A stretch of DNA of 64,000 bases from Nitrospinaceae bacterium (GTDB taxonomy: Bacteria; Nitrospinota; Nitrospinia; Nitrospinales; VA-1), in the NCBI GenBank assembly GCA_029261655.1, contig JAJDAY010000026.1, positions 326,362 through 390,361 on the forward strand, in the 5' to 3' direction. A model generated the notes under the pieces. It did no database searches. It was not told where the DNA came from and saw nothing but the letters and a program-made list of their open reading frames with translations. The position numbers and the translations under genes were made by a program. Positions 8,906 to 20,523 of this stretch are shown in pieces (within the stretch, counting starts at the first letter, position 1; each line of letters opens with the position of its first letter).

Positions 8906-9037
8906 ATCCCTCCTCACCTTAATCCTCTCCTCTCAGAGGACAGGAATTTTACACAAACTCCTTCTCCACTATTTGAAGAACACAAATCGAAAAAGAATTT
9001 TATCTTTTTTTCTTTGCGGCCTCTGCGTCTTTGCGGT
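8906..9037. repeat. Partial copy of the dispersed element found complete at 36098-36481
   Basis: Two blocks match the element at 36098-36481. Positions 8906-8945 match the reverse complement of 36311-36350 at 38 of 40 bases. Positions 9009-9037 match the 29-bp terminal repeat 36453-36481 at 27 of 29 bases. The second terminal repeat and part of the interior are absent here. The copy sits between the convergent ends of gcvPB and the hupE-like gene. Confidence 0.7.
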
Positions 9038-9074
9038 TAAATTCACTTTTAAAATAATTCCACATCCCTCCTCC

Positions 9075-9890
9075 CTATTCGAGCGAGTTCCTTTTCAATC
9101 CACCTAAGGGTGATACTTCAAATTCACTGTCGGGAACGGGCTGGAGCGTTTCCATCGCTTCGTGAGCATGAGAATGATTGTCTGCAGGAAAGCCAAACTC
9201 ATCGGGGTTCGTCGAGTGTGAATAGCCATGCATTTGCATCAGGAATAAAAGACTCCCCGCCATAATCAGCCCTTTATTCGATACAGAGCTGATCTGCAAA
9301 AAGGATTTCGCCCGCCGCCATTTGAAAAGCAATGCCACCATGACGCACAAGGCGCCGACCTGCCCAAGCTCGATTCCCAGATTGAACGAGAGGATTCGCA
9401 TGACAATGCCCTCGTCTCCTAAAGGAAGCTGTTGCAACTGGGTAGACAACCCGAACCCATGAATAAAGCCCAATAAAAATACCATCATCAGGAGGTTAGG
9501 GGCTTTTTCAAAAAATTTCTTGAACCCGCCAAGATTCTCATAACCGATGTAGCAAACGCTGAGCGCGATCACCGCGTCGATGAGCCAGACATTGGCGGTG
9601 GTTCCCATGAGGGTGGCGGAAATCAGGGTAATACTGTGCCCGACCGTAAACGCGGTGATGTATTTCACTACATCCATGAAAGTGGTCAGAAAAAACACGA
9701 TGCCAAACACAAACAACAAGTGGTCGTACCCGGTCAGCATATGGGTGGCTCCCAGCCACATGTATTGCAGATAGCCGCCATCGAGCATGGCTTGTTTATC
9801 GGCCTCAGACACACCATGCGAAAAAACCGATTCGGTCATTAAAAATAAAAGCACAATCCCTGTCAGACTGAAAAATATTTTTGGTTTCAT
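9075..9890 (-). CDS. HupE/UreJ-family membrane protein
   Basis: The 271-residue protein has a signal peptide (cleavage probably after FSHG or nearby) and about six to seven membrane helices. GATHMLTGYDHLLFVFG (His and Asp-His) and FTVGHSITL, then GFIHGFGLS, are the conserved His-containing blocks of the HupE/UreJ_2 family, thought to move nickel or cobalt. The C-terminal tail is His-rich (NHSHAHE), consistent with metal binding. No hydrogenase or urease genes are nearby, so the metal and purpose are not shown. Confidence 0.8.
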   Translation of the reverse strand: MKPKIFFSLTGIVLLFLMTESVFSHGVSEADKQAMLDGGYLQYMWLGATHMLTGYDHLLFVFGIVFFLTTFMDVVKYITAFTVGHSITLISATLMGTTANVWLIDAVIALSVCYIGYENLGGFKKFFEKAPNLLMMVFLLGFIHGFGLSTQLQQLPLGDEGIVMRILSFNLGIELGQVGALCVMVALLFKWRRAKSFLQISSVSNKGLIMAGSLLFLMQMHGYSHSTNPDEFGFPADNHSHAHEAMETLQPVPDSEFEVSPLGGLKRNSLE

Positions 9891-9933
9891 AAGTCGGCCT
9901 ATTTTGGTGATGTGTTTAAAAAAAGAAACTTTC

Positions 9934-11484
9934 TTATAGAAAAATTTTCTGCACGAACAGCAAAACCATCGACGTGATTAGAATCGCGCCTAAAAAGTTG
10001 AGCACCACTCCGGCGCGCGACATTTTGGGAATGCTCACCCAGCCGCTGCTATACACAATGGCGTTGGGAGGCGTAGCCACAGGGAGCATGAAGGCGAACG
10101 ACGCGGAAAGGGTCGCGGGTATCATCAGCATGAGAGGATGATAACTGGCGGCCACTGCCGTCGCTCCAATGATGGGCAGAATCATCGTCGTGGTCGCGGT
10201 GTTGGATGTGAGTTCGGTTAGAAACGTGATCGCCAGACAAATGATCAGAATGACCACGAAAAATGGAAGCGAAGCCACACCCGTCAGTTGTTGGCCGATC
10301 CATTGATCCAGCCCGGTGGTCCCGAACCCTGCCGCCAACGCAAACCCGCCGCCAAACAACAACAGGATGCCCCACGGAATTTTGGCCTGTACGGTTTCCC
10401 AATCGAGAATAAAAAACTCCCGCTTTCCATTCACCTCCATGCCTTTGCCAAAATTCACCGGTAACAACATGAGCAGAATCCCCATCGCCATTGCCACGGT
10501 CGCGTCGTGCAGGAGTTCCGGTCGGGCGAACAAGCTGGACCACCCCGGCAGGGTGATCGAGCCAAGGGTGATGGGTTGGCGAAAAACCCACAACAGCGCG
10601 GTCGAAACAAAAACCACGGCGATGATTTTTTCTGCGCGATTCATTCTGCCCAGAGCCTTGAGTTCGTCCTTGATAATCTCCGGTTCGTTTTGGCCAAACT
10701 GAATCTGTTTAAATGGAATCGGAGCGACAAAACGACACAGGTAAATCCACACCAGCGGTATAAAAACACAGACGAGGGGAACCGCCAGCACCATCCATTG
10801 AAAAAAGGTGATCTCCGCATATTGGGGATATAGATTTTTATAGAACCCGGCAAACACGATATTGGGCGCGGTTCCGATCAAAGTTCCCACACCGCCGATG
10901 CTGGATGAATACGCCAACCCCAACATCAGCACCAGCCCCAGACTCTCCTGAATGGCTTTCCGGCTTTCGGCATTGCGCGCTTCGTTTAACGACGCCTCGA
11001 CTCCGATCTGCCGCACCACCGCCATTCCCACCGGCAACATCATCATCGTGGTCGCGGTATTGGAAATCCACATGGAAAGAAACGCCGCCGCGACCATAAA
11101 CCCTAAAATGATCCGCTCCAGATCAACCCCGACCAGGGAAATGATCCAAAGAGCGATGCGTTTATGAAAATTCCATTTTTCCATCGCGAGAGCGATCATG
11201 AAACCGCCGAGGAAAAGAAACACAAGGTGATTGGTGTAGTTGGGCGCGACCTCTTTACTGGACAGGATGCCGAGAAGGGGAAACAGCACCAGGGGTAGCA
11301 GAGCGGTCACGGTGATCGAGGTGCCTTCTCCCATCCACCAGATGGCCATCAACAATACCACCGCCAAAAGACGTTGACCGGATTCGGTCATTCCCTCCGG
11401 TTGCGGCATCCATAAAATAATGAAAAAAGCCAGCAGGCCCGTGAGAAGAACGGCGATTTGTTTTTTGAAATTGAGGTCGGCCAA
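9934..11484 (-). CDS. SLC13/DASS-family sodium:dicarboxylate or anion symporter
   Basis: The 516-residue protein has about 12 membrane helices. Two SNTATTMM/SNTATTTM motifs (about residues 140 and 420) are the duplicated substrate- and sodium-binding signature of the DASS family. AFMLPVATPPNAIVY near the C-terminus is the second family signature. Members carry succinate, fumarate, malate or sulfate. Its place directly beside the fumarate reductase operon, same strand, suggests C4-dicarboxylate uptake, but this is inference. The start codon is TTG 11484 with AAGGGG upstream. Confidence 0.88.
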   Translation of the reverse strand: MADLNFKKQIAVLLTGLLAFFIILWMPQPEGMTESGQRLLAVVLLMAIWWMGEGTSITVTALLPLVLFPLLGILSSKEVAPNYTNHLVFLFLGGFMIALAMEKWNFHKRIALWIISLVGVDLERIILGFMVAAAFLSMWISNTATTMMMLPVGMAVVRQIGVEASLNEARNAESRKAIQESLGLVLMLGLAYSSSIGGVGTLIGTAPNIVFAGFYKNLYPQYAEITFFQWMVLAVPLVCVFIPLVWIYLCRFVAPIPFKQIQFGQNEPEIIKDELKALGRMNRAEKIIAVVFVSTALLWVFRQPITLGSITLPGWSSLFARPELLHDATVAMAMGILLMLLPVNFGKGMEVNGKREFFILDWETVQAKIPWGILLLFGGGFALAAGFGTTGLDQWIGQQLTGVASLPFFVVILIICLAITFLTELTSNTATTTMILPIIGATAVAASYHPLMLMIPATLSASFAFMLPVATPPNAIVYSSGWVSIPKMSRAGVVLNFLGAILITSMVLLFVQKIFL

Positions 11485-11585
11485 AGAAATGCCCCTTACG
11501 GGTTTAAAGAATCAAGCAGGAGCTAATATGCAACAACCGGAGTCGTACTTCAAGAACTTGTGCGATTAGACCAACTTGATGCTTG

Positions 11586-12467
11586 CTAACCGACGGGATG
11601 GAGTTTTCTTTTGATATTCAGAGTGGAGACGATGTGCTTGTCCATGTCCAGCTCTTTAGGAGAATAGCCAAGAGCGAGTGCCACCAATTGCGGCAGGTGC
11701 AGGATGGGAATGGAGTATTTTTTCTGCATGAGTTTATCGATTTCCGGCTGGTAGGAATCGAGGTTCAAGTGACACAAAGGACAGCCTGTCACCACACAGT
11801 CGGCCCCGCTTTCAATGGCGTCTACTAAGGCGTTTCCTGCCATTTCAAGAGAGGCGGTTTTGTTCATCATGACGATGGGGAACCCACAACATTTGGTCCG
11901 GCTTGGGTAATACACCGGGGTCGCGCCCAACACCTCGAAGATGTCTTCAAGGCCCGTGGGGTTGTCAGGATTATCAAAATCCGAAAGCCCCGAAGGTCTC
12001 AGCACATAACAGCCATAAAACGCCGCCACTTTTAACCCGGTGAGTGGGCGCTTGATCCTTTCCTTGAGCCTTGTCATACCCTCGTCAGTTGCAAGGATAT
12101 TGGCGAAATGCTTGATCCGGCTGGTGCCGTCGTATTGATGGCCGCCTTCACTCAGAATATGATTGATCTTTTTCTTGTATTCGGGATCGGATTTGAGGTT
12201 GCACTCGGTTTTTTTCAACACGCCCTGGCAGGTCGAGCAGATCGTGACCAGATCCAGCCCCTGCTTTTCAGCGATGGCAAAACTACGGGCATTGAGCGTG
12301 TCGGCAAGGATGGAACTTTTCTCGCCCACGACGCCGGCGCCGCAACAGGCCGCGCTTTTCATTTCGACAAAATCAATTCCCAGACCTTCCGCCGCCTTTT
12401 TGGTCGAAACCATCAGTTCGCGTGTGGCCCCCTGGGAAACACATCCTGTAAATAGAGCAAATTTCAT
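11586..12467 (-). CDS. sdhE: Succinate dehydrogenase/fumarate reductase CCG-domain subunit (SdhE/MfrE-type)
   Basis: The 293-residue protein holds two cysteine-rich CCG domains as in HdrB: CxnCCG with TICSTC (residues about 9-82), then YGCY, TKCCGFP and TGCPLC (about 150-235). In E-type succinate:quinone oxidoreductases and 8-methylmenaquinol:fumarate reductases such a subunit replaces the haem-b membrane anchor and carries Fe-S clusters to the quinone. The start overlaps the sdhB stop by 4 bp (ATGA), so translation is coupled. Together with sdhA and sdhB this makes a complete A-B-E complex, which in reductive TCA organisms reduces fumarate. Confidence 0.88.
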   Translation of the reverse strand: MKFALFTGCVSQGATRELMVSTKKAAEGLGIDFVEMKSAACCGAGVVGEKSSILADTLNARSFAIAEKQGLDLVTICSTCQGVLKKTECNLKSDPEYKKKINHILSEGGHQYDGTSRIKHFANILATDEGMTRLKERIKRPLTGLKVAAFYGCYVLRPSGLSDFDNPDNPTGLEDIFEVLGATPVYYPSRTKCCGFPIVMMNKTASLEMAGNALVDAIESGADCVVTGCPLCHLNLDSYQPEIDKLMQKKYSIPILHLPQLVALALGYSPKELDMDKHIVSTLNIKRKLHPVG

Positions 12468-13408
12468 TGACCCAATTCCTTGAAAATACGCTTCACGTCT
12501 TTAACATCCTCAATAGATTTATGAATGATCGGAGGAATCTTGCGTTTCAACAGCATCCGCAACCCAATGGGAATCAGCTCCATCAATCCCTTGATATTGA
12601 AATACCCCATCGATTCCACCGGAATCATGTTCTCGTTCAGGCGGCCACTGCTTTTGACCGATTTCACAAATGACAAAGCATGACGTGCGCCGTTGTTGTT
12701 ATGCACACCCTGCTCCAACGCCACCGCCATGACTTCCTTGATACGGTAAAAAGGTTGCGCGGGCTTCGGACAACGCTCCACACATTCGCCGCAATGCGTA
12801 CAATCCCAGATACCGCCCGGTTCACTGAGTTCCGTCACCCGTTCCAGAGTCCTTTCATCACGGGAATCGCCCACAAAACGCTGAGCTTTAGCGAGAGCCG
12901 CCGGGCCTAAAAATTTATCGTCCACCTCCAGCACGTTACAGTCGGAATAACAATTGCCGCACATAATGCAGGTACTGGCGTCGTCGATCAGATGAAACTG
13001 ATCCGGCGACTGCGTTCTCTCTTTTTTGGGAGGGGAATCATCGGTCTGCAAATAAGGTTTGATCTTGTTGACCTTGTCCCAGAAGGGTTCAAAGTCCACC
13101 ACAAGATCCTTGACCGGCTCCATATTGCCCAGAGGTTCAACCGTGATGGTGTCGTTCTTGTCCAGCAGACTGGTCGCCTGCTTCTGGCAGGCCAGCTGGG
13201 CATGACCATTGGCTTTCATGCCACAGGAACCGCAAATGGCGCTCCGGCAGGACATGCGGTAGGTCAGCGTGCCATCCAGAGTCCATTTGATCTGATTGAT
13301 GCAATCTAAAAGCGTCGCACCTTCAGGAATTTCCAGTTGAAAGTCTTCGTAATAAGGTTCCGGTTTTATTTCCGGATTGTATCGTTTGATCCTGAATGTC
13401 GCCATCAA
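12464..13408 (-). CDS. sdhB: Succinate dehydrogenase/fumarate reductase iron-sulfur subunit
   Basis: The 314-residue protein transfers electrons between the flavoprotein and the quinone site through three Fe-S clusters. [18 protein letters not shown] holds the [2Fe-2S] ligands, [11 protein letters not shown] the [4Fe-4S] ligands and [14 protein letters not shown] the [3Fe-4S] region. It is longer than typical SdhB (about 240) because of a C-terminal extension of about 70 residues, probably an interaction surface for the CCG-domain subunit. It overlaps sdhA and sdhE by 4 bp each. Confidence 0.95.
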   Translation of the reverse strand: MMATFRIKRYNPEIKPEPYYEDFQLEIPEGATLLDCINQIKWTLDGTLTYRMSCRSAICGSCGMKANGHAQLACQKQATSLLDKNDTITVEPLGNMEPVKDLVVDFEPFWDKVNKIKPYLQTDDSPPKKERTQSPDQFHLIDDASTCIMCGNCYSDCNVLEVDDKFLGPAALAKAQRFVGDSRDERTLERVTELSEPGGIWDCTHCGECVERCPKPAQPFYRIKEVMAVALEQGVHNNNGARHALSFVKSVKSSGRLNENMIPVESMGYFNIKGLMELIPIGLRMLLKRKIPPIIHKSIEDVKDVKRIFKELGQ

Positions 13409-15114
13409 TAGGTTCTTTCAGTGGGTTTATGCTTGGTGATGACCACCGGCTTATACTTAAGCTCCAGCTCTTCCATGGAACCATGCACCAGAGTGTGTTT
13501 CAGAAAATTTTTATCGTCGCGTTTGTCATAATCCGAACGGAAGTGCCCGCCACGACTCTCTTTTCTGGCCAACGCGGAGGTCGCAATGATTTGCGCCATC
13601 TCCAGCATGTTCTCCAACTCAAGGATTTCATAAATTTCTGTATTGAACAGCTTACCCTTATCCGTTACCTTACCCTTTTTAAAACGCAAATGAAGACTTT
13701 TTATGTTCTCAATGCAGGCTTTCAGTTTTTCTTCGTCCCGGAATATCCCGCATTTCTCCATCATCACATCTTTCATTTCATTGCGGATGTCATTGTAGCT
13801 TTCGCTTCCATCCCGTTGAAATATATCTTCAAACGATTTTAGAACCTTGGTCTTTTCCTGAGCCTCGTTGACCTTGGCAAAATCCGCAGATCTTGCATAC
13901 TCCAGCGCGGACAACCCGGCACGGCGGCCAAAAACCGTGGCGTCCAGAAGAGAGTTTGTTCCCAGGCGATTGCCGCCATGAACCGAAACACAGGCGCATT
14001 CACCCGCCGCGAAAAAACCTTCCATTTTGGTTCCCTGGGCGTCCATCACCACCTGGCTGAATTTGTCTGTCGGGATGCCGCCCATCGAATAGTGGGCTGT
14101 GGGCTGAATGGGCAACGGGTCCTTCACACAATCAACGGAAGTAAAGTCGATGCCCAGTTGGCGAATTTGCGGAAGGCGTTCCATGATCCGGGCTTCGCCC
14201 AGGTGCCTCAAGTCCAGATGAATAAAATCTTTCCCGTTGACGCCGCGGCCCGCGTCGATCTCGCTTTGTTCCGCCCTGGAAACGATGTCCCGGGGCGCCA
14301 GTTCCATCCTGGACGGAGCGTACTGTTCCATGAACCGGTCGCCCTTGCCATTGAGCAGATAACCGCCCTCGCCTCTGGCCGCTTCAGAAAAAAGAATTCC
14401 CTGGCGGTACAATCCTGAAGGATGAAACTGCACGAACTCTGCGTCTTCAATCGGGATTCCCGCTCTGAAAGCTGCCATGACGCCGTCGGCTGTGCTGGCA
14501 AAAGCATTGGTGGTGATTTTAAATATCCGGCCATAACCTCCGGTACAAAAAATAACCGCTTTGGCCTGAATGACCTCGACGGCTCCGGTCTTGACGTTGC
14601 TGACCACCACGCCGTTGCATCGGTTGCCCTCGGTGACGAGGGAATGCATATTCCATTCGTTATAAATTTTGATGGTTTCGCTCTGCTTCATCAACTGCTC
14701 ATGCAAAGCATGTAGAATGGCGTGACCGGTGCGGTCGGCTGAAAAACAGGCTCTCGGCTTGGAATGACCGCCGAAACTGCGCTGGGCGATTTTCCCATCC
14801 GCTGTTCGACTGAAAACACAGCCCATGTGCTCCAATTCGTAGATGATCCCAGGGGCGGCTTTAACATATTCCTCGACGGCATCCTGATCGTTGAGGAAAT
14901 CTCCCCCCTTGATCGTGTCGTACATATGCTCTTCCCAGCTGTCGCTCTCGGAATTGCCTAAAGAAGCGGCGATACCGCCCTGCGCCGCACCGGAATGCGA
15001 CCGTGAGGGATACACCTTGGTCAGTACGGCGACATCCAGCTCTTTGGAGACCTCAATAGCCGCACGCATGCCAGCCAGGCCCGCACCAATGATGACCACA
15101 TCATGTTTAATCAC
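13405..15114 (-). CDS. sdhA: Succinate dehydrogenase/fumarate reductase flavoprotein subunit
   Basis: The 569-residue catalytic subunit interconverts fumarate and succinate. [19 protein letters not shown] is the FAD-binding Rossmann motif. [15 protein letters not shown] contains the His that carries covalent [11 protein letters not shown] is in the substrate region, and [22 protein letters not shown] is the C-terminal FAD-binding block. It is the first gene of the sdhABE operon. The direction of the reaction cannot be read from sequence. The neighbouring sucCD and 2-oxoacid:ferredoxin oxidoreductase in this genome favour fumarate reduction in a reductive TCA cycle. Confidence 0.95.
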   Translation of the reverse strand: MIKHDVVIIGAGLAGMRAAIEVSKELDVAVLTKVYPSRSHSGAAQGGIAASLGNSESDSWEEHMYDTIKGGDFLNDQDAVEEYVKAAPGIIYELEHMGCVFSRTADGKIAQRSFGGHSKPRACFSADRTGHAILHALHEQLMKQSETIKIYNEWNMHSLVTEGNRCNGVVVSNVKTGAVEVIQAKAVIFCTGGYGRIFKITTNAFASTADGVMAAFRAGIPIEDAEFVQFHPSGLYRQGILFSEAARGEGGYLLNGKGDRFMEQYAPSRMELAPRDIVSRAEQSEIDAGRGVNGKDFIHLDLRHLGEARIMERLPQIRQLGIDFTSVDCVKDPLPIQPTAHYSMGGIPTDKFSQVVMDAQGTKMEGFFAAGECACVSVHGGNRLGTNSLLDATVFGRRAGLSALEYARSADFAKVNEAQEKTKVLKSFEDIFQRDGSESYNDIRNEMKDVMMEKCGIFRDEEKLKACIENIKSLHLRFKKGKVTDKGKLFNTEIYEILELENMLEMAQIIATSALARKESRGGHFRSDYDKRDDKNFLKHTLVHGSMEELELKYKPVVITKHKPTERTY

Positions 15115-15227
15115 AAAGTATCTCTATTAACTTTATATTAAATTAATCATCCTTCTATAAGGATGAAACGGATAGCGCTTTTGCAACCAACTCAATATCC
15201 CGTATCTGAAACCGGAGCATTTTATCT

Positions 15228-15251
15228 AAAAAGAAAGCCCCTGACAGGGCT
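15228..15251 (-). terminator. Terminator-like hairpin in the sdhA leader
   Basis: On the minus strand AGCCCT-GTCA-GGGGCT forms a six-pair stem with a tetraloop, followed by TTTCTTTTT. It lies about 115 nt upstream of the sdhA start. A GCCCCT copy at 15286-15281 could pair with the same AGGGGC arm, which would give a mutually exclusive structure as in attenuators. Confidence 0.5.
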
Positions 15252-15289
15252 GTGAATATCCAGATAACAGGTTAAATTTGAGGGGCATA

Positions 15290-15318
15290 TTGAACCCTTA
15301 TCCATCAATGTCTGTCAA
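15290..15318 (-). promoter_or_regulatory. Putative sdhABE promoter
   Basis: A perfect TTGACA (15318-15313, minus strand) is followed after 18 bp by TTCAAT. It lies upstream of the leader hairpin. The remainder of the 472-bp gap to the helicase gene (15319-15586) shows nothing I can name. Confidence 0.35.
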
Positions 15319-15586
15319 GAAAAATGAGTTTCCGGTTGTAAATTCAGGATAAGGAAATATAATAACTTGCAGGAAACTAAAGTACTCATTCAGGTGGATC
15401 ACCTGCTCACGACCGACCACCCTTTACAAGCGGCGAAACTTTATAGAAAATATCTAAAATTAATACTTTCTGGTCTTTGCAATCGCCAACCCCTTAATCA
15501 TAAGAGGCGGGTTCGTAGGCAGGCTCGATAGCAGAGATTAAATTTTACGAAGCATTCTATAGTCCTTTCCGCAGTTGGAGCCTCCC

Positions 15587-16888
15587 TTGGAGCAAATCAC
15601 ATTCGAATCGCTTCCCATCCCGGAACCCGTATTACAAGGTATCCGTGGAGCGGATTTCAAGTATTGCACCCCCATTCAGAGCGCGGCCCTGCCTCTTGCC
15701 CTTGCGGGAAAAGACGTGGCCGGGCAGGCGCAAACCGGAACGGGAAAAACCGCCGCTTTTTTGATCACCATTTTTACCCGCCTTTTAAATAATCCACCCC
15801 AGCAACCAAAAACACGAGGCCGCGCCGGCCCGCGCGCGCTCATCATCGCCCCCACCCGCGAACTGGCCCGGCAAATTGATAAAGACGCCCAACTCCTCGG
15901 CAAGTATTGCGATTTAAATACCGTCTGCATTTATGGGGGCGTGGATTATGATAAACAACGAAATCAGATCAAATCCGGCGTCGATATTCTCATCGCCACC
16001 CCAGGCCGCCTGATCGATTACTACAAACAAAAATTTTTCAGCCTCAAACTGGTCGAAGCGCTGGTCATCGACGAAGCCGACCGCATGTTCGACATGGGCT
16101 TCATTCAGGACCTGCGTTACCTGCTGAGAAACACCTCCCCTTATGATAAACGCCTGTCGATGCTGTTTTCGGCCACCCTCAATTTCAGGGTGATGGAACT
16201 TTGCTACGAGCACATGAACAACCCGGAAAAGGTAACGATCGAACCCGAAAAGGCGGTCGTGGATGAAATCGCCCAATCCCTTTATCATGTCGGCCATCAC
16301 GAAAAATTCAACCTTCTGCTGGGGCTTTTGAAACAAGAGGAAGGCGAAAAGGTGCTGATCTTCTGCAACACCAAGGCGGTGTCGGAACGTCTGGAAACAA
16401 AACTGAAACACAATGGATACAACGCCGGGCAGATCTCAGGCGACCTGCACCAGAAAGCACGTATCAAGGTACTGGAAAATTTCAGCGCCGGAGACCTCGA
16501 TATATTGATCGCCACCGATGTGGCGTCACGCGGCATCCATGTCGATGACATCACCCATGTGATCAATTTTGACCTGCCTCAGGACCCGGAAGATTATGTC
16601 CACCGGATTGGCAGGACGGCCCGGGCCGGGAAGAAAGGCACCGCCATCACTCTATGCTGTGAAAATTACGCGAGCCATCTGGAACGGGTCGAGGAGTATA
16701 TCAAAAATCAAATCCCCGTCGTCTGGGCGGATGAAGAATTGTTCCTCAAAGGAAAACCAGGCGTGCCCCCCAGGCGGGTCAGAACGAAACGTCCGCCGCC
16801 ACGCAAACCCGATAATAGAAACGTCAAGGGAAAACCAAGACGTCGACCTTCCGGCGCCCGGCCCGCTCGAAGACCCTCCCCTTCTTAA
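15587..16888 (+). CDS. DEAD-box ATP-dependent RNA helicase
   Basis: All superfamily 2 helicase motifs are present: Q motif region (TPIQ), AQTGTGKT (motif I), PTRELARQ (Ia), ATPGRL (Ib), VIDEADRMFD (II, DEAD), SATLN (III, SAT), ATDVASRGIH (V) and HRIGRTARAG (VI). A basic Arg/Pro/Lys-rich tail (last 45 residues) probably contacts RNA. It resembles the RhlB/RhlE group. Two TTG starts are possible: 15575, and 15587 with GGAG 6 nt upstream, which I chose (433 residues). It converges on ligA with only 5 bp between stops. Confidence 0.93.
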   Translation: MEQITFESLPIPEPVLQGIRGADFKYCTPIQSAALPLALAGKDVAGQAQTGTGKTAAFLITIFTRLLNNPPQQPKTRGRAGPRALIIAPTRELARQIDKDAQLLGKYCDLNTVCIYGGVDYDKQRNQIKSGVDILIATPGRLIDYYKQKFFSLKLVEALVIDEADRMFDMGFIQDLRYLLRNTSPYDKRLSMLFSATLNFRVMELCYEHMNNPEKVTIEPEKAVVDEIAQSLYHVGHHEKFNLLLGLLKQEEGEKVLIFCNTKAVSERLETKLKHNGYNAGQISGDLHQKARIKVLENFSAGDLDILIATDVASRGIHVDDITHVINFDLPQDPEDYVHRIGRTARAGKKGTAITLCCENYASHLERVEEYIKNQIPVVWADEELFLKGKPGVPPRRVRTKRPPPRKPDNRNVKGKPRRRPSGARPARRPSPS

Positions 16889-16893
16889 GGAAA

Positions 16894-18957
<2,064 letters not shown>

Positions 18958-18993
18958 CTACAAAATTCTGCAAACAGAATCGACTGAATGAAA

Positions 18994-19407
18994 TCATTTT
19001 TTTTTAAAAAGCGCATCCAGAATGGGGCATTCGGGCACAACGCCCCCTTCACATTGTGAGGAAATATGTGCCAGCATTTTTTCCAGCTTTTTTAGATCCA
19101 CAATCTTCCGGCGAATATCTCCCAGATGATGAAGCGTGATCTCCTGCACCTGACCGCAGGTGTTATCGCCACCATCAACCAATCTCAAGAGAGCCCGAAT
19201 TTCTTCCAGTGAAAAACCCAGGTCCCTGCCACGACGTATGAAAATAAGCCGCTTCATGTGGTTTTCACTATAAATTCGATGCCCACCTTCCGTTCGAGGT
19301 GGTTTCGGGAATATCGCAATCTTTTCGTAATAGCGGATTGTCTCAATCTTACAGTGAGTGAGATCGGATAAAACCCCAATAGTTAATCTTTTTTCTTTAT
19401 TTTGCAT
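18994..19407 (-). CDS. merR: MerR-family transcriptional regulator, mercury type
   Basis: The 137-residue protein has the N-terminal winged HTH (TIGVLSDLTHCKIETIRYYEKI, residues 9-30, then GGHRIYS) and a long dimerisation helix. Three cysteines sit where Hg(II) ligands lie in MerR: one in DNTCGQ and two in CEGGVVPEC, the counterparts of Cys82, Cys117 and Cys126 of Tn501 MerR (last spacing one residue shorter). It is divergent from the operon starting at 19499, with a MerR-type operator between. I predict it senses Hg(II) or another thiophilic metal; other metals such as Cd, Pb or Zn cannot be excluded. Confidence 0.85.
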   Translation of the reverse strand: MQNKEKRLTIGVLSDLTHCKIETIRYYEKIAIFPKPPRTEGGHRIYSENHMKRLIFIRRGRDLGFSLEEIRALLRLVDGGDNTCGQVQEITLHHLGDIRRKIVDLKKLEKMLAHISSQCEGGVVPECPILDALFKKK

Positions 19408-19415
19408 AAAACCCC

Positions 19416-19446
19416 TTGAACCTGTAGTGACTACAGGTTTTATATT
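19416..19446 (+). promoter_or_regulatory. MerR-type promoter/operator with 19-bp spacer
   Basis: TTGAAC (19416-19421) and TATATT (19441-19446) are separated by exactly 19 bp, the over-long spacing typical of MerR-activated promoters. The spacer region carries a perfect dyad: AACCTGTAG, TGA, CTACAGGTT (19419-19439). It lies between merR and the DUF169 gene and reads toward the latter. The same dyad probably also autoregulates merR. Confidence 0.85.
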
Positions 19447-19498
19447 ATATACGAAAAAATGATTTTCGGGAAAATGACTTTAAAACCGGGAGAGGATC

Positions 19499-20209
19499 AT
19501 GGACAAAACTCAGATCAATCAGGAAATCGTTTCGGCTTTTAAGCTTGCCATCCCTCCAGTAGCAATGGCTTTCGTTGATGGACAACCGGACGGGGTGAAT
19601 ACCATTGAGGGTGAATTCCCCTCGTTTTGTACTTTTTGGAGGATCGCCGAAGAAAAAGCGTTCTATGCACCGGCGGAAAAACATTATAACTGCCCGATAG
19701 GAGCCATGATATTGGGGATCGAGATGCCCAAAGAGGTAAAAGAGGAACTGGGTGGTTTGGTTGAAAAGATGTGTGAATGTTCTTACCTATCAGAAGATGA
19801 ACCGGCAAATATTCCCACCCTTTCCAAGAAAATGAGCGGCGTGGTTTATGGCCCCTTGAAAGACTTTCCGGTGGAACCCGAGCTGGTCATGATGTGGTTG
19901 AAACCATCACAGGCGATGATCTACAACGAGGTTTTAGGTTGCTGTAAATGGTCAGAAAGCATGCAGTCAATGGCGTTGGGGAGACCAGCTTGCGCGGTCA
20001 TTCCAACCACCCTGAACCAATCGCCGTTTGGTATGTCACTTGGTTGTACTGGAATGCGTACTTTTACGGAAATCAGTGATGACCATATTCTTGCCACACT
20101 CAATTATAAGGAGATAGGTTCGTTCCTGACCAATCTTAAATCTACGGTATCGGCCAACAAAGAAATGGAAGAATTTTATACCGATCATAAAAATAAAATC
20201 ACCGGTTAA
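19499..20209 (+). CDS. DUF169 family protein, first gene of the merR-controlled operon
   Basis: The 236-residue soluble protein matches the DUF169 family by pattern, including FCTFWRIAEE, HYNCPIGAMILG and RPACAVIPTTLN with SLGCTGMR near the C-terminus. It is rich in cysteines (FCTF, YNCPIG, KMCECS, LGCCKWS, RPACAV, LGCTGM), some of which could ligate a metal or cluster. No function is established for the family. A GGGAGAGG ribosome site precedes ATG 19499. Its place directly behind the MerR promoter suggests a role linked to the metal signal or to corrinoid chemistry, by inference only. Confidence 0.75.
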   Translation: MDKTQINQEIVSAFKLAIPPVAMAFVDGQPDGVNTIEGEFPSFCTFWRIAEEKAFYAPAEKHYNCPIGAMILGIEMPKEVKEELGGLVEKMCECSYLSEDEPANIPTLSKKMSGVVYGPLKDFPVEPELVMMWLKPSQAMIYNEVLGCCKWSESMQSMALGRPACAVIPTTLNQSPFGMSLGCTGMRTFTEISDDHILATLNYKEIGSFLTNLKSTVSANKEMEEFYTDHKNKITG

Positions 20210-20235
20210 ATATCATCCGCCAAGGAGACAATATT

Positions 20236-20445
20236 ATGCCTACGAAAAAGGTTGAAATTTTTACAAGTGGTTGTCCAATTTGTGAGTCCACTGTGGACCT
20301 TGTTGAAAGGTTAGCTTGTCCCTCGTGTGAAGTAATTATTTATGACTTAACCAAGGATAACAAAAAGGAAATTCGGGATAAGGCGACCTTTTATGGAGTC
20401 AAAAGAATTCCTGCCGTTGCTGTAAATTGGAATGCTGTGAAATGA
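20236..20445 (+). CDS. Small thioredoxin-like protein with CPIC motif
   Basis: The 69-residue protein has a thioredoxin/glutaredoxin-like fold start (KVEIFTSGCPICESTVDLVERL), an active-site-like CPIC, a second pair CPSC (ACPSCEV) and the cis-Pro strand (VKRIPAVAV). It ends right after the cis-Pro strand, slightly earlier than relatives of about 80 residues that end in a Cys-containing tail, so the C-terminus may be shortened. An AAGGAGA ribosome site precedes the ATG. It may deliver reducing power or handle metal for the operon products. Confidence 0.75.
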   Translation: MPTKKVEIFTSGCPICESTVDLVERLACPSCEVIIYDLTKDNKKEIRDKATFYGVKRIPAVAVNWNAVK

Positions 20446-20523
20446 GTTCAGTTTCTGAGAATATATTAAAACAGACAGGGGTAGGAAGTGCATAAAGTTT
20501 AATCATAGTCGAAGGTATTTCTA

